From NCBI GenBank assembly GCA_015654495.1, contig JAATGW010000168.1:1-8835 (forward strand): a stretch of DNA of 8,835 nt, written 5' to 3'. A model generated the notes under the pieces. That model searched no databases. It saw only the letters and a list, made by a program, of their open reading frames with translations, and was not told where the DNA came from. The stretch's first letter is position 1. Every line of letters begins with the position of its first letter. This stretch comes from Chitinophagales bacterium (lineage in GTDB: Bacteria; Bacteroidota; Bacteroidia; Chitinophagales; Chitinophagaceae). This document shows, piece by piece, positions 1 through 4,728 of this stretch. A program made the translations under genes and the position numbers.

Positions 1-651
1 AAGATTAAATACAGTGCCGAGGCAGGCACACTGAATTTTCCGGTTGTTAAAAACCGAACGAAGAACGCCGGTTAAGCCTGTTGCCATCAGAATAATCGTA
101 AATAATGAAGTAATCAGTGGATTGAAATCGACTGCAAATGCGATTCCCAGCAACAGTTCAAGTGTGGCATAAATATAGCCCCAATTGAAAAATCGTTGTG
201 CAATGATATCGTATCCTGCATAGGCTTCAGCAAATCCTTTCAGGTCAAGCATTGTGAAAAAAGAAAAAATGAGGAAAAAACCGCTCATGAAAATGCGCAT
301 AGCCAGCATCCATTCAAATCCTGTTTCTTTAAAAGCCAGAATAGTAGAAATAAGAAGCAGGAAAAAAAACAAAAGTAATACCGGTTTATAAGTTTGGAAC
401 CAGGTTGCGGATGATTTTGATTCATGATCTTTCATCCCCGCACCGAATTCGGAAATGGTATAATTTCCTGCTCTGTCAAGTGCTTCCTGCAGTTTTTTCA
501 AGGGAATATGTTTCTGCATTTCCAGTGTTGCCTGAGGAGCTGTTTGTTGTATATCAGCTTCCACTATATCACCGATTTTCAAAAATTCACTTTTGATTTT
601 TGATATGCAGTTATTGCAGGTGATACCGCTGATTTTATAGTCATGTTTCAT
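1..651 (-). CDS. HMA-domain / MauE-DoxX-like membrane protein (partial, C-terminus off the window)
   Basis: The frame is open from an ATG at 651 down to base 1, giving 217 codons with no stop; the rest lies outside the window. Residues 1-70 resemble a heavy-metal-associated (HMA) domain with the metal-site motif GITCNNC (Cys12, Cys15). A short polar linker with acidic and lysine residues follows. Four hydrophobic segments come next, at roughly 89-108, 115-135, 158-174 and 178-198. The last visible residues contain a CxC motif (Cys208, Cys210, in QCACLGT), which I recognise from MauE/DoxX-like redox-associated membrane proteins. The likely role is binding or moving a soft metal ion (copper, mercury or similar) or thiol redox at the inner membrane; metal and direction cannot be read from sequence. 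It lies 77 bp downstream of an AraC-type regulator that carries the same kind of CxxC domain, so the two probably work together. A candidate -7 box sits 17 bp before the start. Confidence 0.8.
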   Translation of the reverse strand, partial: MKHDYKISGITCNNCISKIKSEFLKIGDIVEADIQQTAPQATLEMQKHIPLKKLQEALDRAGNYTISEFGAGMKDHESKSSATWFQTYKPVLLLFFFLLLISTILAFKETGFEWMLAMRIFMSGFFLIFSFFTMLDLKGFAEAYAGYDIIAQRFFNWGYIYATLELLLGIAFAVDFNPLITSLFTIILMATGLTGVLRSVFNNRKIQCACLGTVFNL

Positions 652-668
652 TGTAACTTATTATGAAA

Positions 669-676
669 CAAAGTTA
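669..676 (-). promoter_or_regulatory. Candidate Bacteroidota -7 box for the HMA membrane gene
   Basis: Read on the minus strand the bases are TAACTTTG, an exact match to the TAnnTTTG element of Bacteroidota housekeeping promoters. It ends 17 bp before the ATG at 651, implying a very short leader. I see no good TTG element at the expected -33 distance, so the gene may need an activator, for example the neighbouring AraC protein, or may be read mainly from the regulator gene upstream. Confidence 0.45.
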
Positions 677-728
677 AAACCAACATGGGGCGCGATTGTT
701 ATGGAATTCCGGGAGATAATTGTAACAT

Positions 729-1289
729 TTACAGTTCATCCAGCTTTCGTCTGGACTTTTCCTTCAGACTTTTATAAAAGCTGGGTGTTAAACCGGTTTC
801 TTTTTTAAACTGATTGGACAGATAAGCTACACTGCTATAACCCAATTTATCTGCTATTTGCGAAAGTGTAAGCTCATCATACATTAACAGTTCCTTAATC
901 TTTTCTATTTTATGTGCGATCAGGTATCGTTCAATAGTAATCCCCTCCACCTCCGAAAACAAATTGCTGAGATAGTTGTACTCATAATTCAGAGATTGGG
1001 AAAGGAGAGAGGATAAATTTACAGTGTTGGAGATTTTATCATTTTGAACGATATCGGTGATAATGTTTTTTATCTGTTCAATTAACCTGCTTTTGCGGTT
1101 GTCAATAATTTCAAATCCGGAATTTTTTAACGAGTTGTTCAGATTTTGAACCTGTTCCGAAGATGGGGTTCCTTTTACTTCTGCTTCGCCAAGTTCGATT
1201 TTCAATAATTCAAGACCAGCTTTTTCAATATCAGATTTTACCGAGGCAATGCATCGGTTGCAAACCATATTCTTTATAAAAATTTTCAT
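729..1289 (-). CDS. AraC-family transcriptional regulator with N-terminal HMA-like CxxC domain
   Basis: A 186-aa protein. Residues 1-62 look like a compact HMA-type ferredoxin-like fold with the pair Cys10-x-x-Cys13 (KNMVCNRC). Residues about 63-95 are a helical linker (SRLIEQIKNIITDIV). The C-terminal part, about 95-178, is an AraC/XylS double helix-turn-helix domain; the second HTH and family signature are visible around 140-173 (LSQIADKLGYSS, then FKKETGLTPSFYK). The architecture suggests a one-component sensor in which metal binding at the CxxC site alters DNA binding; this is inference, as no ligand is shown. The start at 1289 is chosen because the HMA fold begins immediately and the upstream leader is A-rich (AGAAAGAAAA). 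It is transcribed towards the HMA membrane protein, and the HGD gene diverges from it. A likely -7 box lies 24-31 bp upstream of the start, with a palindrome just beyond. Confidence 0.9.
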   Translation of the reverse strand: MKIFIKNMVCNRCIASVKSDIEKAGLELLKIELGEAEVKGTPSSEQVQNLNNSLKNSGFEIIDNRKSRLIEQIKNIITDIVQNDKISNTVNLSSLLSQSLNYEYNYLSNLFSEVEGITIERYLIAHKIEKIKELLMYDELTLSQIADKLGYSSVAYLSNQFKKETGLTPSFYKSLKEKSRRKLDEL

Positions 1290-1312
1290 TTTTCTTTCTG
1301 AATGTCTTTTGG

Positions 1313-1320
1313 CAAATCTA
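1313..1320 (-). promoter_or_regulatory. Candidate -7 box for the AraC regulator gene
   Basis: On the minus strand this reads TAGATTTG, matching the TAnnTTTG consensus. It lies 24 bp before the AraC ATG, so the leader would be about 15-20 nt. The -33 element is poor. The inverted repeat at 1338-1354 falls about where the -33 region would be, which makes autoregulation plausible but unproven. Confidence 0.45.
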
Positions 1321-1337
1321 GATTAATTTGTTTCAGA

Positions 1338-1354
1338 ATCCGGCTTCTCCGGAT
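1338..1354. repeat. Perfect 6-bp inverted repeat, possible operator
   Basis: The arms ATCCGG and CCGGAT are separated by five bases (CTTCT). The repeat lies in the divergent intergenic region between the AraC regulator and the HGD gene, 18 bp upstream of the candidate -7 box of the regulator. It could be an operator for the regulator or simply a small CCGG-type palindrome of the kind also present in other gaps of this window. AraC proteins more often bind direct repeats, which counts against the operator idea. Confidence 0.4.
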
Positions 1355-1450
1355 GTCTGCGATCAGGCGCGCATGTTCGGTTTTATCAGGAATCTGCAGC
1401 CATTATAAAATTGTATCTTCAATTCCTTTTTAAATAACTTTTGCTTTTAT

Positions 1451-2608
1451 ATGCCGTATTATTATAAACTTGGAACTATTCCTCAAAAACGCCACACGCA
1501 ATTCCGTAAACCTGACGGAAGCCTGTATGCAGAACAGTTGTTTTCCACCGAAGGTTTTTCAAATGATTATTCCCTGCTTTACCATTGTCATCCGCCAACA
1601 AGAATAATTGAAGCTGAAAGCGGGTACTCAGTATTACCGGAAGTCGCTGAAGAAAAAATGCTTAAACACCGGTGTTTTGAGGGTTTCCATATCAAGCCCG
1701 GCGGCGAATTTCTTTCCTCACGCATACCCGTACTTGTAAATTCAGATTGTCATATTGTGCTTGCAGCTCCTGCATCCGGAACAGGAGATTATTTTTATAA
1801 AAATGCGGATGCTGATGAAATGATTTTTATTCATGAAGGAAGTGGCACCCTTCATACTATTTACGGTGATATCAGCTTTGTATACGGTGATTATCTGGTG
1901 ATTCCGCGTGGAACTATTTATCAGATCAATTTTAATTCAGAATCGAACAGACTTTTTATAGTCGAATCTTTCAGCCCGATCCGTTTTCCAAAAAGATACC
2001 AGAGTAAGTACGGGCAGCTGCTGGAAAATTCTCCTTATACGGAACGCGACATGCGCCCGCCCTCCGGATTAAAAACATATGATGAAGAAGGTGATTTCCT
2101 GATCCGCACAAAGAAAAAAGGGATGATGTATCACCTGCATTACGGAACTCATCCTTTTGATGTTGTGGGCTGGGACGGTTGCTGTTATCCTTTTGCTTTC
2201 AGTATTCATGATTTTGAGCCGATCACGGGCCGGGTTCACCTTCCTCCTCCCACACACCAGACCTTCGAAGCAAATAATTTTGTGGTCTGCTCTTTTGTTC
2301 CGAGGATGTACGACTATCATCCCCTGGCGATTCCAGCGCCGTACAACCACAGCAATATTGACAGTGATGAAGTTTTGTATTATGTTGACGGTGATTTTAT
2401 GAGTCGAAAGAATGTAACCCGCGGCATGATTACGCTGCATCCGGCAGGAATTCCGCACGGCCCACACCCTGGTGCCGTGGAAAAGAGCATTGGCAAAAAG
2501 GAAACCGGTGAGCTGGCTGTGATGGTTGATACATTTCATCCGTTGATGGTCACTAAACAGGCATTGGAAATAGAAAATAATGATTATACGATGAGTTGGG
2601 CGGAATGA
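1451..2608 (+). CDS. hmgA: Homogentisate 1,2-dioxygenase, short bacterial clade
   Basis: A 385-aa cytosolic non-haem Fe(II) enzyme of the cupin fold. The family opens the ring of homogentisate to maleylacetoacetate in tyrosine and phenylalanine breakdown. Recognisable blocks are the N-terminal RKPDGSLYAEQLFSTEGFS (19-37), LYHCHPPT (43-50), and a C-terminal cupin core. The likely iron ligands are His300 and Glu307 in YNHSNIDSDE and His336 in GIPHGPHPG, by analogy with His335, Glu341 and His371 of the human enzyme. The protein is shorter than the roughly 430-450 residues of the proteobacterial and animal enzymes, and the first His-Glu spacing is one residue longer, as I recall for this short clade. 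The next pathway enzymes (hppD, fahA) are not in the window. The start at 1451 gives the usual N-terminus MPYYYKLG. The promoter is unclear: only a weak TATCTTCA at 1414-1421. A heptamer array begins 2 bp after the stop. Confidence 0.92.
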   Translation: MPYYYKLGTIPQKRHTQFRKPDGSLYAEQLFSTEGFSNDYSLLYHCHPPTRIIEAESGYSVLPEVAEEKMLKHRCFEGFHIKPGGEFLSSRIPVLVNSDCHIVLAAPASGTGDYFYKNADADEMIFIHEGSGTLHTIYGDISFVYGDYLVIPRGTIYQINFNSESNRLFIVESFSPIRFPKRYQSKYGQLLENSPYTERDMRPPSGLKTYDEEGDFLIRTKKKGMMYHLHYGTHPFDVVGWDGCCYPFAFSIHDFEPITGRVHLPPPTHQTFEANNFVVCSFVPRMYDYHPLAIPAPYNHSNIDSDEVLYYVDGDFMSRKNVTRGMITLHPAGIPHGPHPGAVEKSIGKKETGELAVMVDTFHPLMVTKQALEIENNDYTMSWAE

Positions 2609-2610
2609 GC

Positions 2611-2656
2611 AGTCTGGAGTTGTGAGTCGGGAGTCGGGAGTCTGGAGTCGGGAGTC
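2611..2656 (+). repeat. Degenerate heptanucleotide array, AGTCGGG type (left array)
   Basis: Six consecutive 7-base units in perfect phase plus a partial AGTC. Three units are AGTCGGG, two are AGTCTGG and one is AGTTGTG. The array begins 2 bp after the hmgA stop codon. Its unit is the reverse complement, in phase-shifted form, of the GACTCCC array at 2976-3024, so the two could pair with each other. The changes between units are substitutions only, with no loss of phase, which suggests expansion followed by point mutation. Confidence 0.9.
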
Positions 2657-2693
2657 AACAGCCAATACCAGGGCAGAAGTAAGCAGGCAGTCT

Positions 2694-2715
2694 CATTATC
2701 AGCGCGACGATAATG
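2694..2715 (+). other. Small hairpin after hmgA, weak terminator candidate
   Basis: Perfect 7-bp arms CATTATC and GATAATG enclose an 8-base loop, followed by only four T residues. The stem is AT-rich and lies 86 bp after the hmgA stop, so it is at best a weak terminator for hmgA. Confidence 0.3.
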
Positions 2716-2796
2716 TTTTAGTGAAAAATAACCTGAAAATTTAAATCAGTGACCAGGAGGAAGCAGATTAGAAAAATCTTTTATGATTGATTTTAG

Positions 2797-2915
2797 TATA
2801 TAGTTTTTTCTGCCGGGAAGGCGGGATGACGGGATGACGAAGAAATACATGATATTATTTAATCCCTCCTGCTTTCCGGTTCCCTGCTTTACCGGCAAAA
2901 GAAGGAAGTTATATA
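2797..2915. repeat. Imperfect interrupted inverted repeat inside the spacer
   Basis: Matching arms, from the outside in: TATATA at 2797-2802 and 2910-2915; a T-rich tract at 2804-2811 opposite an A-rich tract at 2897-2907; GCCGG at 2812-2816 with CCGGC at 2892-2896; and GGGAT at 2831-2835 with ATCCC at 2862-2866. Gaps of unequal length separate the blocks, so this is a possible degraded palindrome rather than a clean one. Confidence 0.4.
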
Positions 2916-2948
2916 GTACAAGAAAACAGCCGGTGAATAAGCCGTTCG

Positions 2949-3024
2949 AACTCCCGACTCCAGCTTTCAGACACGGACTCCCGACTCCCGACTCCCGACT
3001 CATGACTCATGACTCCCGACTCCT
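2949..3024 (+). repeat. Degenerate heptanucleotide array, GACTCCC type (right array, inverted relative to the left one)
   Basis: Seven in-phase units lie at 2976-3024: GACTCCC four times, GACTCAT twice and GACTCCT once. An outlying piece with the same unit (ACTCCC then GACTCC) sits at 2950-2961 and is out of phase by one base. The motif is the reverse complement of the left array's AGTCGGG. The array ends 81 bp before the start of the 132-aa gene. Confidence 0.9.
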
Positions 3025-3105
3025 ACTGCCTCCCATCTCCTCCCTAAGTTCTTTTTGCCATTTCTAGTTATGTATTTAAATTAGACCAACATAAACACAA
3101 GGCAT

Positions 3106-3504
3106 ATGATCAAAGTAAATGATCTTAAAGAAGGCGATATAGTGATGGTGGATTTTGACGGGCAGAAGACTACTGGCGATGTAACCGAAGTAAGTATTGG
3201 AAATAAGATGGCAAAAGTAGCCCATGGAGAACAGGAATATTGGTATGAGATCAATGATTTATATGCAGTGCCTATCACAGACGAACAGTTGAAGGAGCTT
3301 GGATTTGTGGAAAAGGAATCAGATAACGGACACACCATATACGAAAGAGGTCCTTTTTCCCTCCAGTTTATAAAAAAAGGGGAGGATCAGCATACAGATC
3401 TCCACTACCGCGACGAAACCCGCCATATTCATGACCTGGTGTATATTCACCAGCTGCAGAATCATTACCACGCTATGACCAATTTCACTCTAACCTGGCC
3501 ATGA
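3106..3504 (+). CDS. Conserved protein of unknown function (132 aa)
   Basis: No function can be assigned. The N-terminal part (about 1-55) is rich in beta-strand-type sequence with a small-barrel look: LKEGDIVMVDFDGQKTTG, then strands ending EYWYEINDLYAVPIT. The middle has a short helix (DEQLKELGF, 59-67). The C-terminal part contains HDLVYIHQLQNHYHAMTNF (109-127). That ending resembles the VHxLQNLYxALTG tail I recall from small uncharacterised proteins of Bacteroidota chromosomes and phages; this similarity is from memory. There is no signal peptide or membrane segment, so it is probably cytosolic. The start at 3106 is the first ATG in frame and gives the family-like opening MIKVNDLKEGD. It stands alone between the repeat spacer and the infA leader on the same strand, with no clear promoter of its own. 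Confidence 0.75.
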   Translation: MIKVNDLKEGDIVMVDFDGQKTTGDVTEVSIGNKMAKVAHGEQEYWYEINDLYAVPITDEQLKELGFVEKESDNGHTIYERGPFSLQFIKKGEDQHTDLHYRDETRHIHDLVYIHQLQNHYHAMTNFTLTWP

Positions 3505-3540
3505 AACTGAGCATCAATTAAAAATATCAGGATCAGCGTC

Positions 3541-3572
3541 TTGTATCTGAAATCTGATTTTTATTATCTTTG
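3541..3572 (+). promoter_or_regulatory. Candidate distal promoter P1 for infA
   Basis: TTG at 3541-3543 and TATCTTTG at 3565-3572 are separated by 21 bases, a good fit to the Bacteroidota TTG / TAnnTTTG promoter. Transcription would begin near 3578 and give a leader of roughly 135-140 nt before infA. The leader contains the palindrome CCTCCGGAGG and GC-rich bases near 3620-3645. Confidence 0.55.
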
Positions 3573-3662
3573 TCCTCCGCCATTATTCATTCAACCCTCC
3601 GGAGGAATTTCAGCCTGAATCCGGCAGCCCCGGGAAAGAGGCGGGTCGTTGAAAATCAGATT
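3551..3662. repeat. 11-bp perfect inverted repeat bracketing P1 and the infA leader
   Basis: AATCTGATTTT at 3551-3561 is exactly matched by AAAATCAGATT at 3652-3662, about 90 bases apart. The left arm lies inside the spacer of promoter P1 and would be transcribed only by read-through from upstream. The right arm lies just ahead of the second promoter-like box. Either a DNA-level regulatory site pair or chance. Confidence 0.5.
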
Positions 3663-3694
3663 AAAAAGATTTTTTCCGGTTTGGCATAAATCGC

Positions 3695-3702
3695 TATCTT
3701 TG
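3695..3702 (+). promoter_or_regulatory. Candidate proximal -7 box P2 for infA
   Basis: TATCTTTG, identical to the -7 box of P1, followed by GCGC-type bases often seen after this element in the phylum. It ends 14 bp before the infA ATG, so the leader would be only a few bases. No TTG stands at the usual -33 spacing; a TTTG at 3680-3683 is too close. Confidence 0.5.
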
Positions 3703-3716
3703 CGCACCCAAAAAGT

Positions 3717-3935
3717 ATGGCGAAACAATCACTCATTAAACAGGACGGCGTTATCGTGGAAGCTCTAAGTAATGCCATGTTTAAGGTAAAATTGGAAAAC
3801 GGGCATGAAATCCTGTCGACCATCAGCGGAAAAATGAGGATGCACTATATACGCATACTGCCGGGAGATAAGGTGGGCGTGGAAATGAGCCCTTACGATC
3901 TGACAAGGGGAAGAATAATTTTCAGGTATAAATAG
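3717..3935 (+). CDS. infA: Translation initiation factor IF-1
   Basis: 72 residues, the standard length for IF-1. The single OB-fold (S1-like) domain fills the protein, with the typical segments KQDGVIVEALSNAMFKVKLENG, then ISGKMRMHYIRILPGDKVGVEMSPYDLTRGRI. IF-1 binds the ribosomal A site on the 30S subunit and helps IF-2 and IF-3 set up initiation. The start is fixed by the length and by the candidate promoter just upstream. It opens the alpha-operon block here and is followed after 38 bp by rpmJ. Usually secY or map precedes it; here an unrelated gene and a repeat spacer do. Confidence 0.97.
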   Translation: MAKQSLIKQDGVIVEALSNAMFKVKLENGHEILSTISGKMRMHYIRILPGDKVGVEMSPYDLTRGRIIFRYK

Positions 3936-3973
3936 ATTACAAATTAACGCCGTAAGGCATCAATACAAAGGTT

Positions 3974-4090
3974 ATGAAAGTAAGGGCAGCAATTAAAAAA
4001 CGCAGCGTGGATTGCAAAATCGTTCGCAGAAAAGGCGTGCTATTTGTAATCAACAAAAAGAATCCCCGCTTCAAACAGCGTCAGGGCTAA
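3974..4090 (+). CDS. rpmJ: 50S ribosomal protein L36, cysteine-poor (zinc-free) form
   Basis: A 38-residue protein starting MKVRAAIKKRSVDCK and ending NPRFKQRQG, which is the L36 signature at its normal length. Zinc-binding L36 has three cysteines and a histidine; here only Cys14 remains, the others being replaced by Arg, Asn and Phe-type residues, so it cannot hold a zinc ion in the usual way. This C-minus form is what I recall for Bacteroidota in general. L36 sits in the large subunit near the GTPase-associated region. It is in the order infA-rpmJ-rpsM, 38 bp after infA and 121 bp before rpsM. The stop codon directly abuts a heptamer array. Confidence 0.95.
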   Translation: MKVRAAIKKRSVDCKIVRRKGVLFVINKKNPRFKQRQG

Positions 4091-4125
4091 GAAGTGCGAA
4101 GTCCGAATGCTGAAGTTTGAAGTAA
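4091..4125 (+). repeat. Degenerate heptanucleotide array, GAAGTnn type
   Basis: Five consecutive 7-base units in phase: GAAGTGC, GAAGTCC, GAATGCT, GAAGTTT and GAAGTAA. Four of five share GAAGT. The array begins at the first base after the rpmJ stop. A reverse-complement unit GCACTTC follows at 4133-4139 and pairs perfectly with the first unit (4091-4097). The period equals that of the arrays around 2611 and 2976, but the unit sequence differs. Confidence 0.75.
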
Positions 4126-4144
4126 GCAACCGGCACTTCAATAG

Positions 4145-4164
4145 CCCGGATTTTTAAATCCGGG
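4145..4164 (+). other. Hairpin between rpmJ and rpsM
   Basis: A near-complete palindrome with arms CCCGGATTT and AAATCCGGG around two T residues. It has no T tract after it, so it is not a classical terminator. It has the same CCCGGA-N8-TCCGGG frame as the hairpin at 5871-5890 ahead of rpoA. It may stabilise mRNA ends or modulate expression within the operon. Confidence 0.6.
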
Positions 4165-4211
4165 GACCGGGGACGGAAATTGAGATTAAAAAACGTAAAC
4201 AGTAATAAGAT

Positions 4212-4592
4212 ATGGCTCGTATTTCAGGTATCGACTTACCCAAGAGTAAAAGAGGGGAAATAGGTCTGACCTATATCTATGGTATTGGCAGGTCTACCGC
4301 CCAGTATATTCTGGATAAGGCGGGTATTGATTTCAGTAAAAAAGTGTCAGAATGGAACGATGAGGAATTGTCGCTGATCAGGAATATCATCACCAATGAG
4401 TTCAAAGTAGAAGGTCAGTTGCGTTCTGAAGTTCAGATGAGTATCAAACGTTTGCTGGATATCGCCTGCTATCGTGGATTACGCCATCGTAAAGGCTTGC
4501 CGGTTCGTGGTCAGCGTACACGTACCAATAGCCGTACACGTAAGGGTAAACGAAAAACAGTTGCCGGTAAAAAGAAGGCACCTAAAAAATAA
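4212..4592 (+). CDS. rpsM: 30S ribosomal protein S13
   Basis: 126 residues, normal for S13. The N-terminus MARISGIDLP and helix-two-turn-helix region (about 13-80) are followed by the basic S13 signature at 88-112, containing RGLRHRKGLPVRGQRT and RTRKG, and a lysine-rich tail (113-126). S13 sits in the head of the small subunit, contacts the P-site tRNA and forms bridges to the large subunit. The start matches the family N-terminus exactly. It is 121 bp from rpmJ and 136 bp from rpsK, wider than in most bacteria, and a probable terminator follows. Confidence 0.97.
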   Translation: MARISGIDLPKSKRGEIGLTYIYGIGRSTAQYILDKAGIDFSKKVSEWNDEELSLIRNIITNEFKVEGQLRSEVQMSIKRLLDIACYRGLRHRKGLPVRGQRTRTNSRTRKGKRKTVAGKKKAPKK

Positions 4593-4596
4593 TTGA

Positions 4597-4632
4597 ATCA
4601 GTACCGGCAGTAATGTTGGTACTGATCTTTTT
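4597..4632 (+). terminator. Probable intrinsic terminator or attenuator after rpsM
   Basis: Perfect 9-bp arms ATCAGTACC and GGTACTGAT enclose a 12-base loop and are followed by C and five T residues. It starts 5 bp after the rpsM stop. Since rpsK and the other alpha-operon genes follow without a recognisable promoter, partial read-through is likely. Confidence 0.65.
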
Positions 4633-4706
4633 ACACCAGTATTAGTTTATCGCCGGATCCGGGTGTAGGGGAGGGATAAGCAGGCCGCCGCAGGCGGAAC
4701 ATTTTT
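4633..4706 (+). other. Further palindromes ahead of rpsK
   Basis: Two more structures share this gap. ACACC (4633-4637) pairs with GGTGT (4662-4666) around the palindrome CCGGATCCGG (4653-4662). A short GC stem, CCGCC (4685-4689) with GGCGG (4693-4697) and a three-base loop, is followed by AACATTTTT, ending 22 bp before the rpsK start. The second could act as a weak attenuator. Confidence 0.4.
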
Positions 4707-4728
4707 AAGATTACCTATTAATTAAATC

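Larger units (their letters stand above)
2609..3105. other. Long intergenic region with nested direct and inverted repeats, no gene seen
   Basis: This stretch of 497 bp between hmgA and the 132-aa gene shows no credible coding region. Open frames across it exist only because the heptamer arrays lack stops, and their translations are repetitive. It contains the two opposed heptamer arrays, a small stem at 2694-2715, a tandem 8-mer (cgggatga, twice, 2822-2837) and an imperfect inverted repeat spanning about 2797-2915. It may be a repeat-rich spacer, a decayed element or a rearrangement junction. Confidence 0.7.

Noticed and set aside
196..596. Short plus-strand open frames opposite the left-edge membrane gene
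   Set aside because: They are shadows of the minus-strand HMA membrane protein, whose domains and transmembrane segments are coherent.
2069..2665. Long open frame on the minus strand opposite hmgA
   Set aside because: It lies antisense to a clearly recognised enzyme, begins in the heptamer array, and its translation has no family features.
2611..3024. CRISPR array
   Set aside because: Units are 7 bases with no spacers between them and there are no cas genes; this is tandem repetition, not repeat-spacer structure.
2611..3024. Insertion sequence with terminal inverted repeats
   Set aside because: The inverted arrays might suggest ends of an element, but no transposase or remnant lies between them and no target-site duplication is evident.
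2746..3067. Small open frames on both strands within the repeat spacer
   Set aside because: They stay open because the heptamer units lack stops; translations are repetitive and the composition is not protein-like.
3573..3716. Riboswitch in the infA leader
   Set aside because: The leader has palindromes and GC-rich bases but no recognisable conserved aptamer core.
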